DNA of 64,000 nucleotides from positions 62,001 through 126,000 of the forward strand of contig NZ_JARANZ010000007.1 of NCBI RefSeq assembly GCF_029889905.1, written 5' to 3'. Positions 56,495 through 64,000 of the stretch are shown piece after piece (positions within the stretch are counted from its first letter, which is position 1; the number at the start of each line of letters is the position of its first letter). The notes beneath the pieces were generated by a model that saw only the letters and a list, made by a program, of their open reading frames with translations, was not told the origin of the DNA and did not search any database. The DNA comes from Chromohalobacter sp. 11-W. Lineage in GTDB: Bacteria > Pseudomonadota > Gammaproteobacteria > Pseudomonadales > Halomonadaceae. The position numbers and the translations under genes were made by a program.

Positions 56495-56968
56495 ATGAAG
56501 ACGATGCATATGCTGATGATGCCGATGGTCCTCACAGGAGGGCTATCCACCGCCGCGCTCGCCGATGATGGCAGCCTATCACCAGGCAAGCTCGAGTCAC
56601 TGCTCAACGACACCGACGCCTATGGCTTCACCCATTACGATGAAGTCGCCATCGATGACGGTAATCGCCTTGAGGTGGAAGGCTGGCGTGACGATGGCTG
56701 GCAACTCGATATCGATATGCTTATCGAGGATGGCAGCCTGGTGCACGAGAAACGCCACAAGGGCACCATTCCCGACTGGAGCCTGACCAGCGACGAACTG
56801 CAGCAGGCGCTGGACAACGCTCAGAATGCCGGCATGAAACGCTTTTCCGAATTGGATGTCGATGAAAGAGGGCATGTAGATATCGAAGGCTACGACGCCC
56901 AGAATAGTGAGATCGACATTCGCCTCGAGCGCAATGACCTAACGGTCACCGGAGTGGAACATGACTAA
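56495..56968 (+). CDS. Secreted protein with PepSY-like repeats
   Basis: 157 residues. Signal peptide MKTMHMLMMPMVLTGGLSTAALA, then two copies of a roughly 50-residue unit: LEVEGWRDDGWQLDIDMLIEDG and VDIEGYDAQNSEIDIRLERND near their ends. Very acidic mature protein, as expected of a halophile's periplasmic protein. Divergent from the two-component operon and sharing its candidate operators, it is a likely target of that regulator. Confidence 0.78.
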   Translation: MKTMHMLMMPMVLTGGLSTAALADDGSLSPGKLESLLNDTDAYGFTHYDEVAIDDGNRLEVEGWRDDGWQLDIDMLIEDGSLVHEKRHKGTIPDWSLTSDELQQALDNAQNAGMKRFSELDVDERGHVDIEGYDAQNSEIDIRLERNDLTVTGVEHD

Positions 56969-57308
56969 TCGACAGCAAAATGCCGCCTGGCAGGCGGCAC
57001 AACAATGGCGAGAGCGGGCGCGTCAGGCGCGTCCGTCACAGGGCGCTGGCGGGCTCAAGCTGCTCGCCACTTGGTTATTGTTCGGCGCCATGATGATCGT
57101 CGGCACCCTGCTCGGCCTGTTCTTCTTGATCATCGGCTGGGCGATGTTGCCCTTCTTGCGCCACCGTATGAAGAAACGCGCCGAGGTGTTTCGCGCCGAC
57201 CATGCACGCCCGGCTGGCGGCAACGGTGCCCAGGATGCCCCGGCGCAAGACGCCACGCACGCGTCTCAGGTGCTCGAGGGCGACTACCGCGTCAAGTCAG
57301 GCGATTGA
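56961..57308 (+). CDS. Small membrane protein, function unknown
   Basis: 115 residues: a glutamine/arginine-rich N-terminus, two hydrophobic segments or one long helical hairpin (about 33-66, LLATWLLFGAMMIVGTLLGLFFLIIGWAMLPFL region), and a basic then Ala/Gly/Asp-rich tail. Start overlaps the upstream PepSY gene by 8 nt, so it is cotranscribed. No known domain recognised. Confidence 0.7.
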   Translation: MTNRQQNAAWQAAQQWRERARQARPSQGAGGLKLLATWLLFGAMMIVGTLLGLFFLIIGWAMLPFLRHRMKKRAEVFRADHARPAGGNGAQDAPAQDATHASQVLEGDYRVKSGD

Positions 57309-57331
57309 TCAAGGAATACGAGACGAAAAAA

Positions 57332-57350
57332 TGGCACGCAAGGCGTGCCA
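57332..57350 (-). terminator. Second minus-strand terminator hairpin
   Basis: TGGCACGC / GCGTGCCA, 8-bp perfect stem, 3-nt loop. The minus strand then reads TTTTTT, so it stops leftward transcription leaking from the tRNA genes before the PepSY genes. Confidence 0.65.
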
Positions 57351-57416
57351 GAAACGACTGCTTACCTGCAAACCACAGGGTTCGCCGTCAAGGAAGGGGT
57401 ATCGTTGGCACAGACG

Positions 57417-57445
57417 AAAAAGCCCGCCCCCGGAGGGACGGGCTT
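57417..57445 (-). terminator. tRNA operon terminator
   Basis: A stem of about 10 bp (one wobble pair) followed on the minus strand by a T-run, starting 7 nt after the tRNA-Arg CCA end. It is a good intrinsic terminator for the leftward tRNA cluster. Confidence 0.8.
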
Positions 57446-57451
57446 GATATT

Positions 57452-57528
57452 TGGTGCGCCCGGGAGGATTCGAACCTCCGACCACCTGATTCGTAGTCAG
57501 GTACTCTATCCAGCTGAGCTACGGGCGC
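57452..57528 (-). tRNA. tRNA-Arg(ACG), copy 2
   Basis: 77 nt, cloverleaf complete: acceptor GCGCCCG/CGGGCGC, D-arm GCTC...GAGT, anticodon stem CCTGA/TCAGG with loop CTACGAA (anticodon ACG, wobble A expected to become inosine), T-arm GGAGGTTCGAATCCTCC, CCA encoded. Identical to the copy at 57628-57704. Confidence 0.97.
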
Positions 57529-57627
57529 TCTACACAACGCACGACCAGCTCTGCCGTGTTTCGCGTTGTTTCGAGAGCAACGGCTCTCGCATATGCATCA
57601 TCACGTGAATTAATCACGTAGCCAAAG

Positions 57628-57704
57628 TGGTGCGCCCGGGAGGATTCGAACCTCCGACCACCTGATTCGTAGTCAGGTACTCTATCCAGCTGAGCTACGG
57701 GCGC
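57628..57704 (-). tRNA. tRNA-Arg(ACG), copy 1
   Basis: 77 nt with the same sequence and structure as the copy downstream: anticodon ACG, CCA encoded. Lies 29 nt after tRNA-Ser on the same strand, so the three tRNAs are probably one transcript. Confidence 0.97.
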
Positions 57705-57733
57705 AATACTTCGATGCAATGCATCCGGTTGAG

Positions 57734-57826
57734 TGGCGGAGAGAGAGGGATTCGAACCCTCGATGGGGCTATAAACCCCATACTCCCTTAGCAGGGGAGC
57801 GCCTTCAGCCACTCGGCCATCTCTCC
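57734..57826 (-). tRNA. tRNA-Ser(GCT)
   Basis: 93 nt, class II tRNA with a long variable arm (TATGGGGTTTATAGCCCCAT). Anticodon stem CTCCC/GGGAG, loop CTGCTAA, anticodon GCT; acceptor GGAGAGA/TCTCTCC, CCA encoded. First gene of the Ser-Arg-Arg cluster. Confidence 0.97.
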
Positions 57827-57853
57827 CTCATCAACACGGCGCGTATGTTACCG

Positions 57854-57859
57854 ATTATA
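57854..57859 (-). promoter_or_regulatory. -10 element of the tRNA cluster
   Basis: A perfect TATAAT on the minus strand, 27 nt before the 5' end of tRNA-Ser. No good -35 is seen 16-18 bp upstream. The GC-rich sequence after it fits a stringently controlled promoter. Confidence 0.5.
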
Positions 57860-58054
57860 CTGGGGTCTTGTCTAGAGCGGATTGAAAATCTTTTGATATC
57901 AACCAATACCGTCACTGTTTGCTTGGCGAACGGCCCACTTGCCGTAATGCGTGCGTGCCGAACTGCTCACCCCAGAAAGCATGCCTTATCCAAAAGCCCG
58001 AGCCGATAAAGGGGACGACTTCACCAGCTCAGACGGTCCCACGCATGCGTCACT

Positions 58055-58252
58055 TCAAACGTTTGAACCGCCGTCTTCGCTATCGGTCTTCTCGCGCTGA
58101 ATACGCTGGTAGATCTCTTCGCGATGTACGGCTACGTCCTTGGGCGCATTGACACCGATACGGACCTGATTGCCTTTCACTCCTAGTACCGTAACGGTGA
58201 TGTCGTCGCCGATCATCAGTGTTTCACCGACGCGACGGGTCAGGATGAGCAT
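58055..58252 (-). CDS. csrA: Carbon storage regulator CsrA/RsmA
   Basis: 65 residues, typical length. [41 protein letters not shown] core with the RNA-contact residues Arg44 region ([13 protein letters not shown]). The ATG at 58252 is preceded by AAGGAG, 7 nt away. Binds GGA-containing loops in mRNA leaders and controls carbon flux, motility and secretion. Position between lysC and tRNA-Ser is the conserved gammaproteobacterial one. Confidence 0.97.
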   Translation of the reverse strand: MLILTRRVGETLMIGDDITVTVLGVKGNQVRIGVNAPKDVAVHREEIYQRIQREKTDSEDGGSNV

Positions 58253-58384
58253 GTCTGATCTCCTTCTCAGGCTTTCTTCCAACGGGATGCAGGCACCGCC
58301 AAGCGACAGTACGAGGGCAAATTATGCGCCATACAGGCCCCGAGAGCCAATGGCACGTGCTTTGCATCCACGGATGCACTGAAT

Positions 58385-58423
58385 GGAAGGCCGCATCTGG
58401 CCTTCCGGCGTCGTCCTGACGCC
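58385..58423 (-). terminator. Two adjacent hairpins between lysC and csrA
   Basis: GGCGTC/GACGCC (58407-58423) and GGAAGGCC/GGCCTTCC (58385-58406) lie side by side 47-86 nt past the lysC stop. T-tracts are weak, so they may attenuate read-through into csrA rather than end it. Confidence 0.45.
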
Positions 58424-58470
58424 ACCCTCAGCGTAGAAGCCGATGGGCCAGGAAGGCCAAATTTCTTTGC

Positions 58471-59715
58471 TTATTCGCCTTGTATGCTGTCTTTATCGAG
58501 ACCGAAGGCGGAGTGCAACGCACGCACGGCCAGCTCCATCTGCTTCTCGTCGATGACCACGGAAATCTTGATTTCCGAGGTGGAGACCATGCGAATGTTG
58601 ATGTTTTCGTCAGCCAGCACGCGGAACATCTTGGACGCTACCCCGGCATGCGAACGCATGCCCACACCGACCAGCGAGACCTTGGCGATATTCTCGTCGC
58701 CGCGCAGTTCACCACCGCCCAGCGCCGGGATCACCTGATCCTGCAGGATGCTGCGAGTCTGTTTGAAATCGCTCTTGGCCACGGTAAACGTGAAGTCGGT
58801 GTAGTCACCGGCCGGGGCCACGTTCTGCACGATCATGTCGATTTCGATGTTGGCATCGGCGATGGGCCCCAGGATCTTGGACGCCACGCCCGGCACATCG
58901 GGGGTGTTGAGCAACGTCAGCTTGGCTTCACTGGAGGTGAAGGCAATACCGGAGATCAGCGGTTCTTCCATGGAGGCCTCTTCTTCTTCAGCGACGATCA
59001 GGGTACCGGGGCCGTCTTCGAAACTGGACAGCACACGCAGCGGTACGTTGTATTTACCTGCAAACTCGACGGCGCGAATCTGCAATACCTTGGAGCCCAG
59101 GCTGGCCAGCTCGAGCATTTCCTCGACGGTGATGGAGGACAGGCGCTGTGCCTTGGAGCAAACCCGCGGGTCGGTGGTATAAACGCCGTCCACATCGGTG
59201 TATATCTGGCATTCATCGGCTTTGAGTGCCGCCGCTAGAGCCACGCCGGTGGTATCCGAACCGCCGCGTCCCAATGTGGTGATGTTGCCCTCGTCGTCGA
59301 CACCCTGGAATCCGGCCACGACCACGACCTGACCGTCGTCGAGATCGGCCTGAATGTCGTCGGTCTCGATACGCTGGATACGCGCCCTGGTATAGGCACT
59401 GTCGGTCTGGATGCCGACCTGGCCGCCGGTATAGGACGTCGCCGCCACATCCAGCTTATGCAAGGCCATGGCCAGCAGCGAGCTGGTGACCTGCTCGCCG
59501 GTGGACACCAGCATATCCATCTCGCGCGGCGTGGGCTCATCATTGATCTGGCTCGCCAGATCGATCAGCCGATTGGTTTCCCCGCTCATTGCCGACACCA
59601 CGACGACCACCTGATGGCCTTCGTCGCGGAATCGCTTCACTTTTTCGGCGACGGCCTTGATGCGCTCCACCGAGCCCACCGAGGTCCCCCCGAACTTCTG
59701 TACGTATAGCGCCAT
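58471..59715 (-). CDS. lysC: Aspartokinase (monofunctional)
   Basis: 414 residues. Kinase domain opening ALYVQKFGGTSVGSVERIK, FGRGGSDTTGVALAAAL-like substrate site (TTLGRGGSDTTGV), then two C-terminal ACT domains (about 265-405) ending VRALHSAFGLD. No fused homoserine dehydrogenase. First step of lysine, threonine and methionine synthesis, and in halophiles the source of aspartate semialdehyde for ectoine. ACT domains imply lysine/threonine feedback control. Between alaS and csrA, as in Pseudomonas. Confidence 0.96.
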   Translation of the reverse strand: MALYVQKFGGTSVGSVERIKAVAEKVKRFRDEGHQVVVVVSAMSGETNRLIDLASQINDEPTPREMDMLVSTGEQVTSSLLAMALHKLDVAATSYTGGQVGIQTDSAYTRARIQRIETDDIQADLDDGQVVVVAGFQGVDDEGNITTLGRGGSDTTGVALAAALKADECQIYTDVDGVYTTDPRVCSKAQRLSSITVEEMLELASLGSKVLQIRAVEFAGKYNVPLRVLSSFEDGPGTLIVAEEEEASMEEPLISGIAFTSSEAKLTLLNTPDVPGVASKILGPIADANIEIDMIVQNVAPAGDYTDFTFTVAKSDFKQTRSILQDQVIPALGGGELRGDENIAKVSLVGVGMRSHAGVASKMFRVLADENINIRMVSTSEIKISVVIDEKQMELAVRALHSAFGLDKDSIQGE

Positions 59716-59754
59716 AGCTGCCTATCCGTGGTGGTTTTCCCAAGCATGAATGAA

Positions 59755-59788
59755 GAAAAGGGCCGGCGCCATGCGCACGACCCTTTTC
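59755..59788 (-). terminator. alaS terminator hairpin
   Basis: GAAAAGGG/CCCTTTTC outer stem with an inner GCGC/GCGC stem, starting 7 nt after the alaS stop. On the minus strand it ends in a TTTTC run. Confidence 0.6.
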
Positions 59789-59794
59789 ACGATC

Positions 59795-62401
59795 TCACTC
59801 GCCGAGCCGAGCCTCGACCCAACTCGGCACACTCGCCAAGGCATCAGGCAATGCCTGCGGCCGCGATCCTCCCGCCTGCGCCATGTCGGCCCGGCCGCCG
59901 CCTTTGCCGCCGACCTGCTCGGCGACATGCTTGACCAGGTCGCCGGCCTTGAGGCGCGCGGTTAGGTCATCGGTCACCCCGGCGATCAGGCTGACTTTTT
60001 CGTCACCGGCCACGCCCAGCACGATAACGCCCGAGCCCAGCTTGTTCTTGAGCTGATCGAGCAGGCCGCGCAGCTCCTTGCCACCGACGCCCTCGACCTG
60101 CTTGGCGAGCAATTTAACACCCGCCACCTCGCGCACCTCGGCGAGCATGTCGCCACTCGCAGCACTCGCCAACTTGGCCTTGAGCCGCTCGAGCTCCTTC
60201 TCCAGGCTGCGATTGCGCTCGAGCGTCGCCTCGAGACGTGACTCCACCTGCTCGGGTTTGGCCTTGAGCTGCTCGGCGACACGCGTGACCTTGGCTTCCT
60301 GATCGCGGAAATACGTCAGGGCCCCTTCGCCGGTGACGGCCTCGACGCGGCGCACGCCCGCAGCGACCCCGGTCTCGCTAAGAATGTGGAAACAACCGAT
60401 ATCGCCGCTACGCGCCACGTGCGTGCCGCCACACAGTTCGATGGAAAAGTCATCGGCACCAATGGTCAGCACACGCACATTATCGGCGTACTTGGCCTCA
60501 AAGAGCGCTGCGGCACCTTTAGACTTGGCCTCGTCGAGCGTCATTTGCTCGGTGCGCGTGTCGGCGTTGGCCAGGATCTGCGCATTGACGATGCGCTCGA
60601 CCTCGTCGAGCTGCGCCGGAGTCATCGCCTCGAAGTGGCTGAAGTCGAAGCGCAGACGCTCCGCCGTCACCAGCGAGCCCTTCTGCTGTACATGCTCGCC
60701 CAACACTTGCTTGAGCGCTTCGTGCAACAGGTGCGTCGCCGAATGATTGCGCATGGTCGCCGCGCGCAGGCTGGCATCGACCTGGGGGGTAACACTGTCA
60801 CCCACGTCGAGCCGGCCCTCGACGAGCACGCCATGATGCAGGTGATGCCCGCCCTGTTTCTGGGTGTCGTTGACCTGGAAACGCGTGCCATTGGCGTTCA
60901 AGTAACCGGTGTCGCCGGCCTGCCCACCCGATTCGCCATAGAACGGCGTACGATCCAGCACCACGACGCCCTGCTGGCCGGCCTCGAGTGCCGCCAACGC
61001 ATTGCCTTCGCTATCCACCAGGGCGGTGACACGGGCCTCGTCTTCCAAACAGTCATAGCCGGTGAAGACCGTTTCGCCTTCGAGTTCCAGGGCCGCCGTG
61101 TAATCGGCACCGAATTGACTGGCCGCCCGGGCACGCTCGCGTTGTGCCTCGAGCTCACGCTGAAAGCCGACCTCGTCCGGCGTCACACCACGCTCGCGAC
61201 AGACATCCGCCGTCAGATCGAACGGAAAGCCATAGGTATCGTAGAGCTTGAAAACGGTCTCGCCCGGGAGCACGTCGCCCTCGAGCGTATCCAGCGCGTC
61301 CGTCAGCAACCCCATGCCATGATCCAGCGTCCGCGCGAACTGCTCTTCTTCCTTGAGCAGCACCTTCTCGATCTGGGTGCGTGTCTTGCGCAGCTCCGGA
61401 TAGGCATCGCCCATCTCGGCATCCAGCGCCGCCACCAGCTTGTGGAAGAACGGCTCGCGCGTACCCAGCTTGTGGCCGTGGCGGATGGCACGACGAATGA
61501 TACGCCGCAGCACGTAACCGCGCCCTTCGTTGGACGGCAACACGTCGTCGGTAATCAAGAAGGCGCAGGAGCGGATATGATCGGCGATCACGCGCAGCGA
61601 CGGGGCGCTGGTGTCCGCGTAGCCCGTCGCTTGTGCCGCGGCATCGAGCAGATTTCGGAACAGATCGATCTCGTAATTGGAATGCACGCCCTGCATGACC
61701 GCCGCGACGCGCTCCAGGCCCATGCCGGTATCGATGGAAGGCTTGGGCAGCGGGTTCAACGTCCCGCCGCTGTCACGATCGAACTGCATGAACACCAGGT
61801 TCCAGATCTCGATGTAGCGATCGCCATCCTCGTCGGGGCTTCCCGGCGGACCGCCCGCGACCTCGGGCCCATGATCGTAGAAGATCTCCGAGGATGGGCC
61901 ACAGGGGCCGGTATCGCCCATCTGCCAGAAGTTGTCCTCGTCGAGCTTGGAGAAGCGCGCCGGGTCGATGCCGATTTCATCCTTCCAGATGCGTTCGGCT
62001 TCGTCATCGCTAACGTGAACGGTGACCCACAGCTTGTCGGCAGGCAAACCCAGCCGTTCGGTCAGAAACGTCCAGGCGAAGCGAATGGCATCGCGCTTGA
62101 AATAATCGCCGAAGCTGAAGTTGCCCAGCATCTCGAAGAACGTATGGTGGCGCGCGGTATAGCCGACGTTATCCAGATCGTTGTGCTTGCCCCCGGCACG
62201 CACGCAACGCTGTGGGGAGGTGGCACGTACGTAGGGGCGCGGATCGCGTCCCAGGAAGACGTCCTTGAACGGCACCATGCCGGCATTGGTGAACAGCAAC
62301 GTCGGATCGTTGCCAGGCACGAGCGAGCTCGACGGCACGATGGTATGGCCGTGCTCCTCGAAGAACGTCAGAAAGGCTTGTCTGATGTCTGCGCTTTTCA
62401 T
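59795..62401 (-). CDS. alaS: Alanyl-tRNA synthetase
   Basis: 868 residues, complete: class II catalytic core ([17 protein letters not shown]...[19 protein letters not shown]...), tRNA-recognition domain, editing site [11 protein letters not shown] and [15 protein letters not shown] (zinc ligands), and C-Ala domain ([23 protein letters not shown]). The start at 62401 removes 43 unrelated upstream codons; the Shine-Dalgarno is weak (GGAA). Downstream of recX on the same strand. Confidence 0.97.
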   Translation of the reverse strand: MKSADIRQAFLTFFEEHGHTIVPSSSLVPGNDPTLLFTNAGMVPFKDVFLGRDPRPYVRATSPQRCVRAGGKHNDLDNVGYTARHHTFFEMLGNFSFGDYFKRDAIRFAWTFLTERLGLPADKLWVTVHVSDDEAERIWKDEIGIDPARFSKLDEDNFWQMGDTGPCGPSSEIFYDHGPEVAGGPPGSPDEDGDRYIEIWNLVFMQFDRDSGGTLNPLPKPSIDTGMGLERVAAVMQGVHSNYEIDLFRNLLDAAAQATGYADTSAPSLRVIADHIRSCAFLITDDVLPSNEGRGYVLRRIIRRAIRHGHKLGTREPFFHKLVAALDAEMGDAYPELRKTRTQIEKVLLKEEEQFARTLDHGMGLLTDALDTLEGDVLPGETVFKLYDTYGFPFDLTADVCRERGVTPDEVGFQRELEAQRERARAASQFGADYTAALELEGETVFTGYDCLEDEARVTALVDSEGNALAALEAGQQGVVVLDRTPFYGESGGQAGDTGYLNANGTRFQVNDTQKQGGHHLHHGVLVEGRLDVGDSVTPQVDASLRAATMRNHSATHLLHEALKQVLGEHVQQKGSLVTAERLRFDFSHFEAMTPAQLDEVERIVNAQILANADTRTEQMTLDEAKSKGAAALFEAKYADNVRVLTIGADDFSIELCGGTHVARSGDIGCFHILSETGVAAGVRRVEAVTGEGALTYFRDQEAKVTRVAEQLKAKPEQVESRLEATLERNRSLEKELERLKAKLASAASGDMLAEVREVAGVKLLAKQVEGVGGKELRGLLDQLKNKLGSGVIVLGVAGDEKVSLIAGVTDDLTARLKAGDLVKHVAEQVGGKGGGRADMAQAGGSRPQALPDALASVPSWVEARLGE

Positions 62402-62606
62402 AGAAATTCCGTGGCGGTGTGCGTTAGGCGCTGCGGGCACGCGCGGCCCGACCGGACAAGCGGTGGGCGAGAAACGCGAAAGTCGGCGAATGACGGAAAA
62501 CGAGTCGCCCCGAACCATCGCAAGGCGCACTAGTATAACGCGTTCGGCGGGGGACTAAAGAGGTGCCAGCAAGCCGGCGGCAGGCACACGCAAGATGATA
62601 TGCGCG

Positions 62607-63065
62607 CTAATAATCCATATCCCAAGCATGCGCCATGGCATGACGCACCTGGTCGAAATCGAACCCACGTGAAGCCAGAAACCGCTCGCGCTTGGCGCGT
62701 TCTCGCGGCTCGCGGCCGGGTGAGTCGAAGCGCTTGGCCAATGCCTCACACGCCAGGCGATGCCAATTGGGGGCCTCACTTTCGAGCGCCTCGCCCACCA
62801 GCTCGTCGGTGACACCACGCGAACTCAATTCGGCGCGAATCTTCATTGCCCCTTGGCCACGGGACAAACGCGAACGCACGAACTGCTCGGCGAAACGCGC
62901 ATCGGACTGCAAGCCCTCTTCGGCCAGGCCATCCAGCGCCAACGCGATATCGGCGCGCTCATGCCCACGCGTCGTCAGCCGCGACACCAGCTCAGCCCGC
63001 GAGTAATCGCGACGCGCCAGCAGGCGGATGGCATCGTCGCGAGGTGTCGTCTCTTGCTTATCCAT
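62607..63065 (-). CDS. recX: RecA regulator RecX
   Basis: 152 residues, three-helix-bundle repeats of RecX: RLLARRDYSRAELVSRLTTRGH, DGLAEEGLQSDARFAEQFVRSRLSRGQGAMKIRAELSSRGV and KRERFLASRGFDFDQVRHAM. Starts 2 nt after the recA stop, so it is cotranscribed. It restrains RecA filament growth in the SOS response. Confidence 0.95.
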   Translation of the reverse strand: MDKQETTPRDDAIRLLARRDYSRAELVSRLTTRGHERADIALALDGLAEEGLQSDARFAEQFVRSRLSRGQGAMKIRAELSSRGVTDELVGEALESEAPNWHRLACEALAKRFDSPGREPRERAKRERFLASRGFDFDQVRHAMAHAWDMDY

Positions 63066-63067
63066 GG

Positions 63068-64000
63068 TTACAGAAGGCTATCGTCGTCCTGGGTCGCTGC
63101 GGCCTTATCTTCGCTCGCGCCTTCCTCCGGCTTGTCGTCCTCCGCCTTGGGCGCGGACAGCAATCGTGCGCGAATCTCGCCTTCGATCTCGTCCATGATC
63201 GCCGGGTTGTCCTCGAGGAACTGAGCGGCGTTGGCCTTGCCTTGACCGATCTTGCTGCCCTGATAGCTGTACCAGGCACCCGCCTTGTCGACCAAGCCTT
63301 GCTGTACCCCGAGATCGATGACCTCGCCGGCATGGTAGATACCCTTGCCATAGAGGATCTGGAACTCGGCCTGGCGGAACGGCGGCGCCACCTTGTTCTT
63401 GACGACCTTGACGCGGGTTTCGTTGCCGGTCACCTCGTCGCCCTGCTTCACCGAGCCAGTCCGGCGGATATCCAGGCGCACACTGGAATAGAACTTCAGC
63501 GCATTGCCGCCGGTAGTGGTCTCGGGACTCCCGAACATCACGCCGATCTTCATGCGGATCTGATTGACGAACATCACCATGCAGTTGGCGTTCTTGATGT
63601 TGCCGGTCACCTTGCGCAGTGCCTGCGACATCAGCCTGGCCTGCAGACCGACGTGAGAATCGCCCATTTCGCCTTCGATCTCGGCACGCGGTGTAAGCGC
63701 CGCCACAGAGTCGACGACGATCACATCGACACCGCCGGAACGTACCAGCATGTCGCAGATTTCCAGCGCCTGCTCGCCGGTATCCGGCTGCGAGACCAGC
63801 AGATCGTCGAGATTGATGCCCAGTTTTTCGGCGTACGTCGGGTCCAGGGCATGCTCGGCATCGATGAACGCACAGGTCTTGCCTTGCTTCTGTGCCTGGG
63901 CAATCACCGATAGCGTCATCGTGGTCTTGCCCGAGGACTCGGGGCCGAAGATCTCGACCACGCGACCCAGCGGCAAGCCGCCCACGCCAAGCGCGATATC
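63068..64000 (-). CDS. recA: Recombinase RecA (N-terminus beyond the window)
   Basis: 311 codons are visible, open to the window edge, so roughly the first 40 residues are missing. Walker [25 protein letters not shown], Walker [20 protein letters not shown], loop L2 region [37 protein letters not shown] and an acidic tail [13 protein letters not shown]...DDDSLL. The LexA-controlled promoter lies outside. Confidence 0.97.
   Translation of the reverse strand, partial: DIALGVGGLPLGRVVEIFGPESSGKTTMTLSVIAQAQKQGKTCAFIDAEHALDPTYAEKLGINLDDLLVSQPDTGEQALEICDMLVRSGGVDVIVVDSVAALTPRAEIEGEMGDSHVGLQARLMSQALRKVTGNIKNANCMVMFVNQIRMKIGVMFGSPETTTGGNALKFYSSVRLDIRRTGSVKQGDEVTGNETRVKVVKNKVAPPFRQAEFQILYGKGIYHAGEVIDLGVQQGLVDKAGAWYSYQGSKIGQGKANAAQFLEDNPAIMDEIEGEIRARLLSAPKAEDDKPEEGASEDKAAATQDDDSLL

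Noticed and set aside
57452..57826. tRNA cluster as an integration site of a genomic island
   Set aside because: No integrase, direct att repeat or foreign-looking segment lies beside the tRNAs; csrA and lysC keep their conserved order.
59716..59794. Lysine riboswitch before lysC
   Set aside because: Only 79 bp separate alaS and lysC and most of that is the alaS terminator; a lysine riboswitch needs over 150 nt.
60386..62533. A 715-codon open frame on the plus strand antisense to alaS
   Set aside because: It mirrors alaS in a GC-rich sequence, lacks a ribosome-binding site and recognisable domains, and alaS itself is certain.

Overview
The window reads as a contiguous piece of a GC-rich gammaproteobacterial chromosome, most like the Halomonadaceae (Chromohalobacter/Halomonas). 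The grounds are the recA-recX-alaS-lysC-csrA-tRNA(Ser/Arg) block, a class Ia nrdAB pair, and a load of TRAP, BCCT, NSS and polyol ABC transporters typical of salt-tolerant heterotrophs. The taxonomic call is inference. No transposase, integrase, prophage gene, rRNA or CRISPR array was seen.

Layout. 1-6863 (minus strand) is a seven-gene operon: N-formylglutamate-amidohydrolase-like protein, TRAP transporter (dctQ, dctM, dctP), glutamine-synthetase-like gamma-glutamyl ligase, aldehyde dehydrogenase, and the start of an iron alcohol dehydrogenase. A divergent RpiR regulator follows. It looks like import of an amine or amino-alcohol and its breakdown as a gamma-glutamyl conjugate. 7.9-15 kb holds a lipoprotein, metE/metR and an RstAB-type two-component system. 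15.2-19.5 kb is nrdA-nrdB, with DnaA-box-like sites upstream and a REP-like hairpin between the genes. A short-form 6-phosphogluconate dehydrogenase follows.

20.8-30.5 kb is a compact lysine/pipecolate catabolic island: ketimine-reductase-like protein, pipecolate-oxidase-like flavoprotein, NSS transporter with a small partner, amaB, LysR regulator, aminotransferase and hglS. It is bounded on both sides by sequence encoding the 3' end of a D-Ala-D-Ala dipeptidase. One copy is an orphan remnant; the other is the live ddpX-like gene, which carries an 11-bp tandem duplication that shifts its last codons. That dipeptidase sits at the end of a second TRAP operon (31-34 kb) with its own LysR gene.

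35-42 kb is a mixed stretch: a 40-aa protein, a lipoprotein, a PEBP-like protein, an extensin-like protein, small membrane proteins, a BCCT transporter, a VTT-family membrane protein and a luciferase-like oxidoreductase. 42-53.8 kb is a polyol (mannitol/sorbitol/arabitol) operon: SorC-type regulator, ABC importer, HAD phosphatase, SDR, P-loop kinase, mannitol dehydrogenase, xylulokinase and transaldolase. It has a palindrome exactly in the -35/-10 spacer of its promoter. 53.9-57.3 kb is a PepSY/two-component signalling locus with divergent promoters. 57.4-64 kb is housekeeping: tRNAs, csrA, lysC, alaS, recX and recA (cut by the window edge).

A recurring theme is a strong hairpin just downstream of each of the three solute-binding-protein genes, which would favour excess binding protein over the other operon products.
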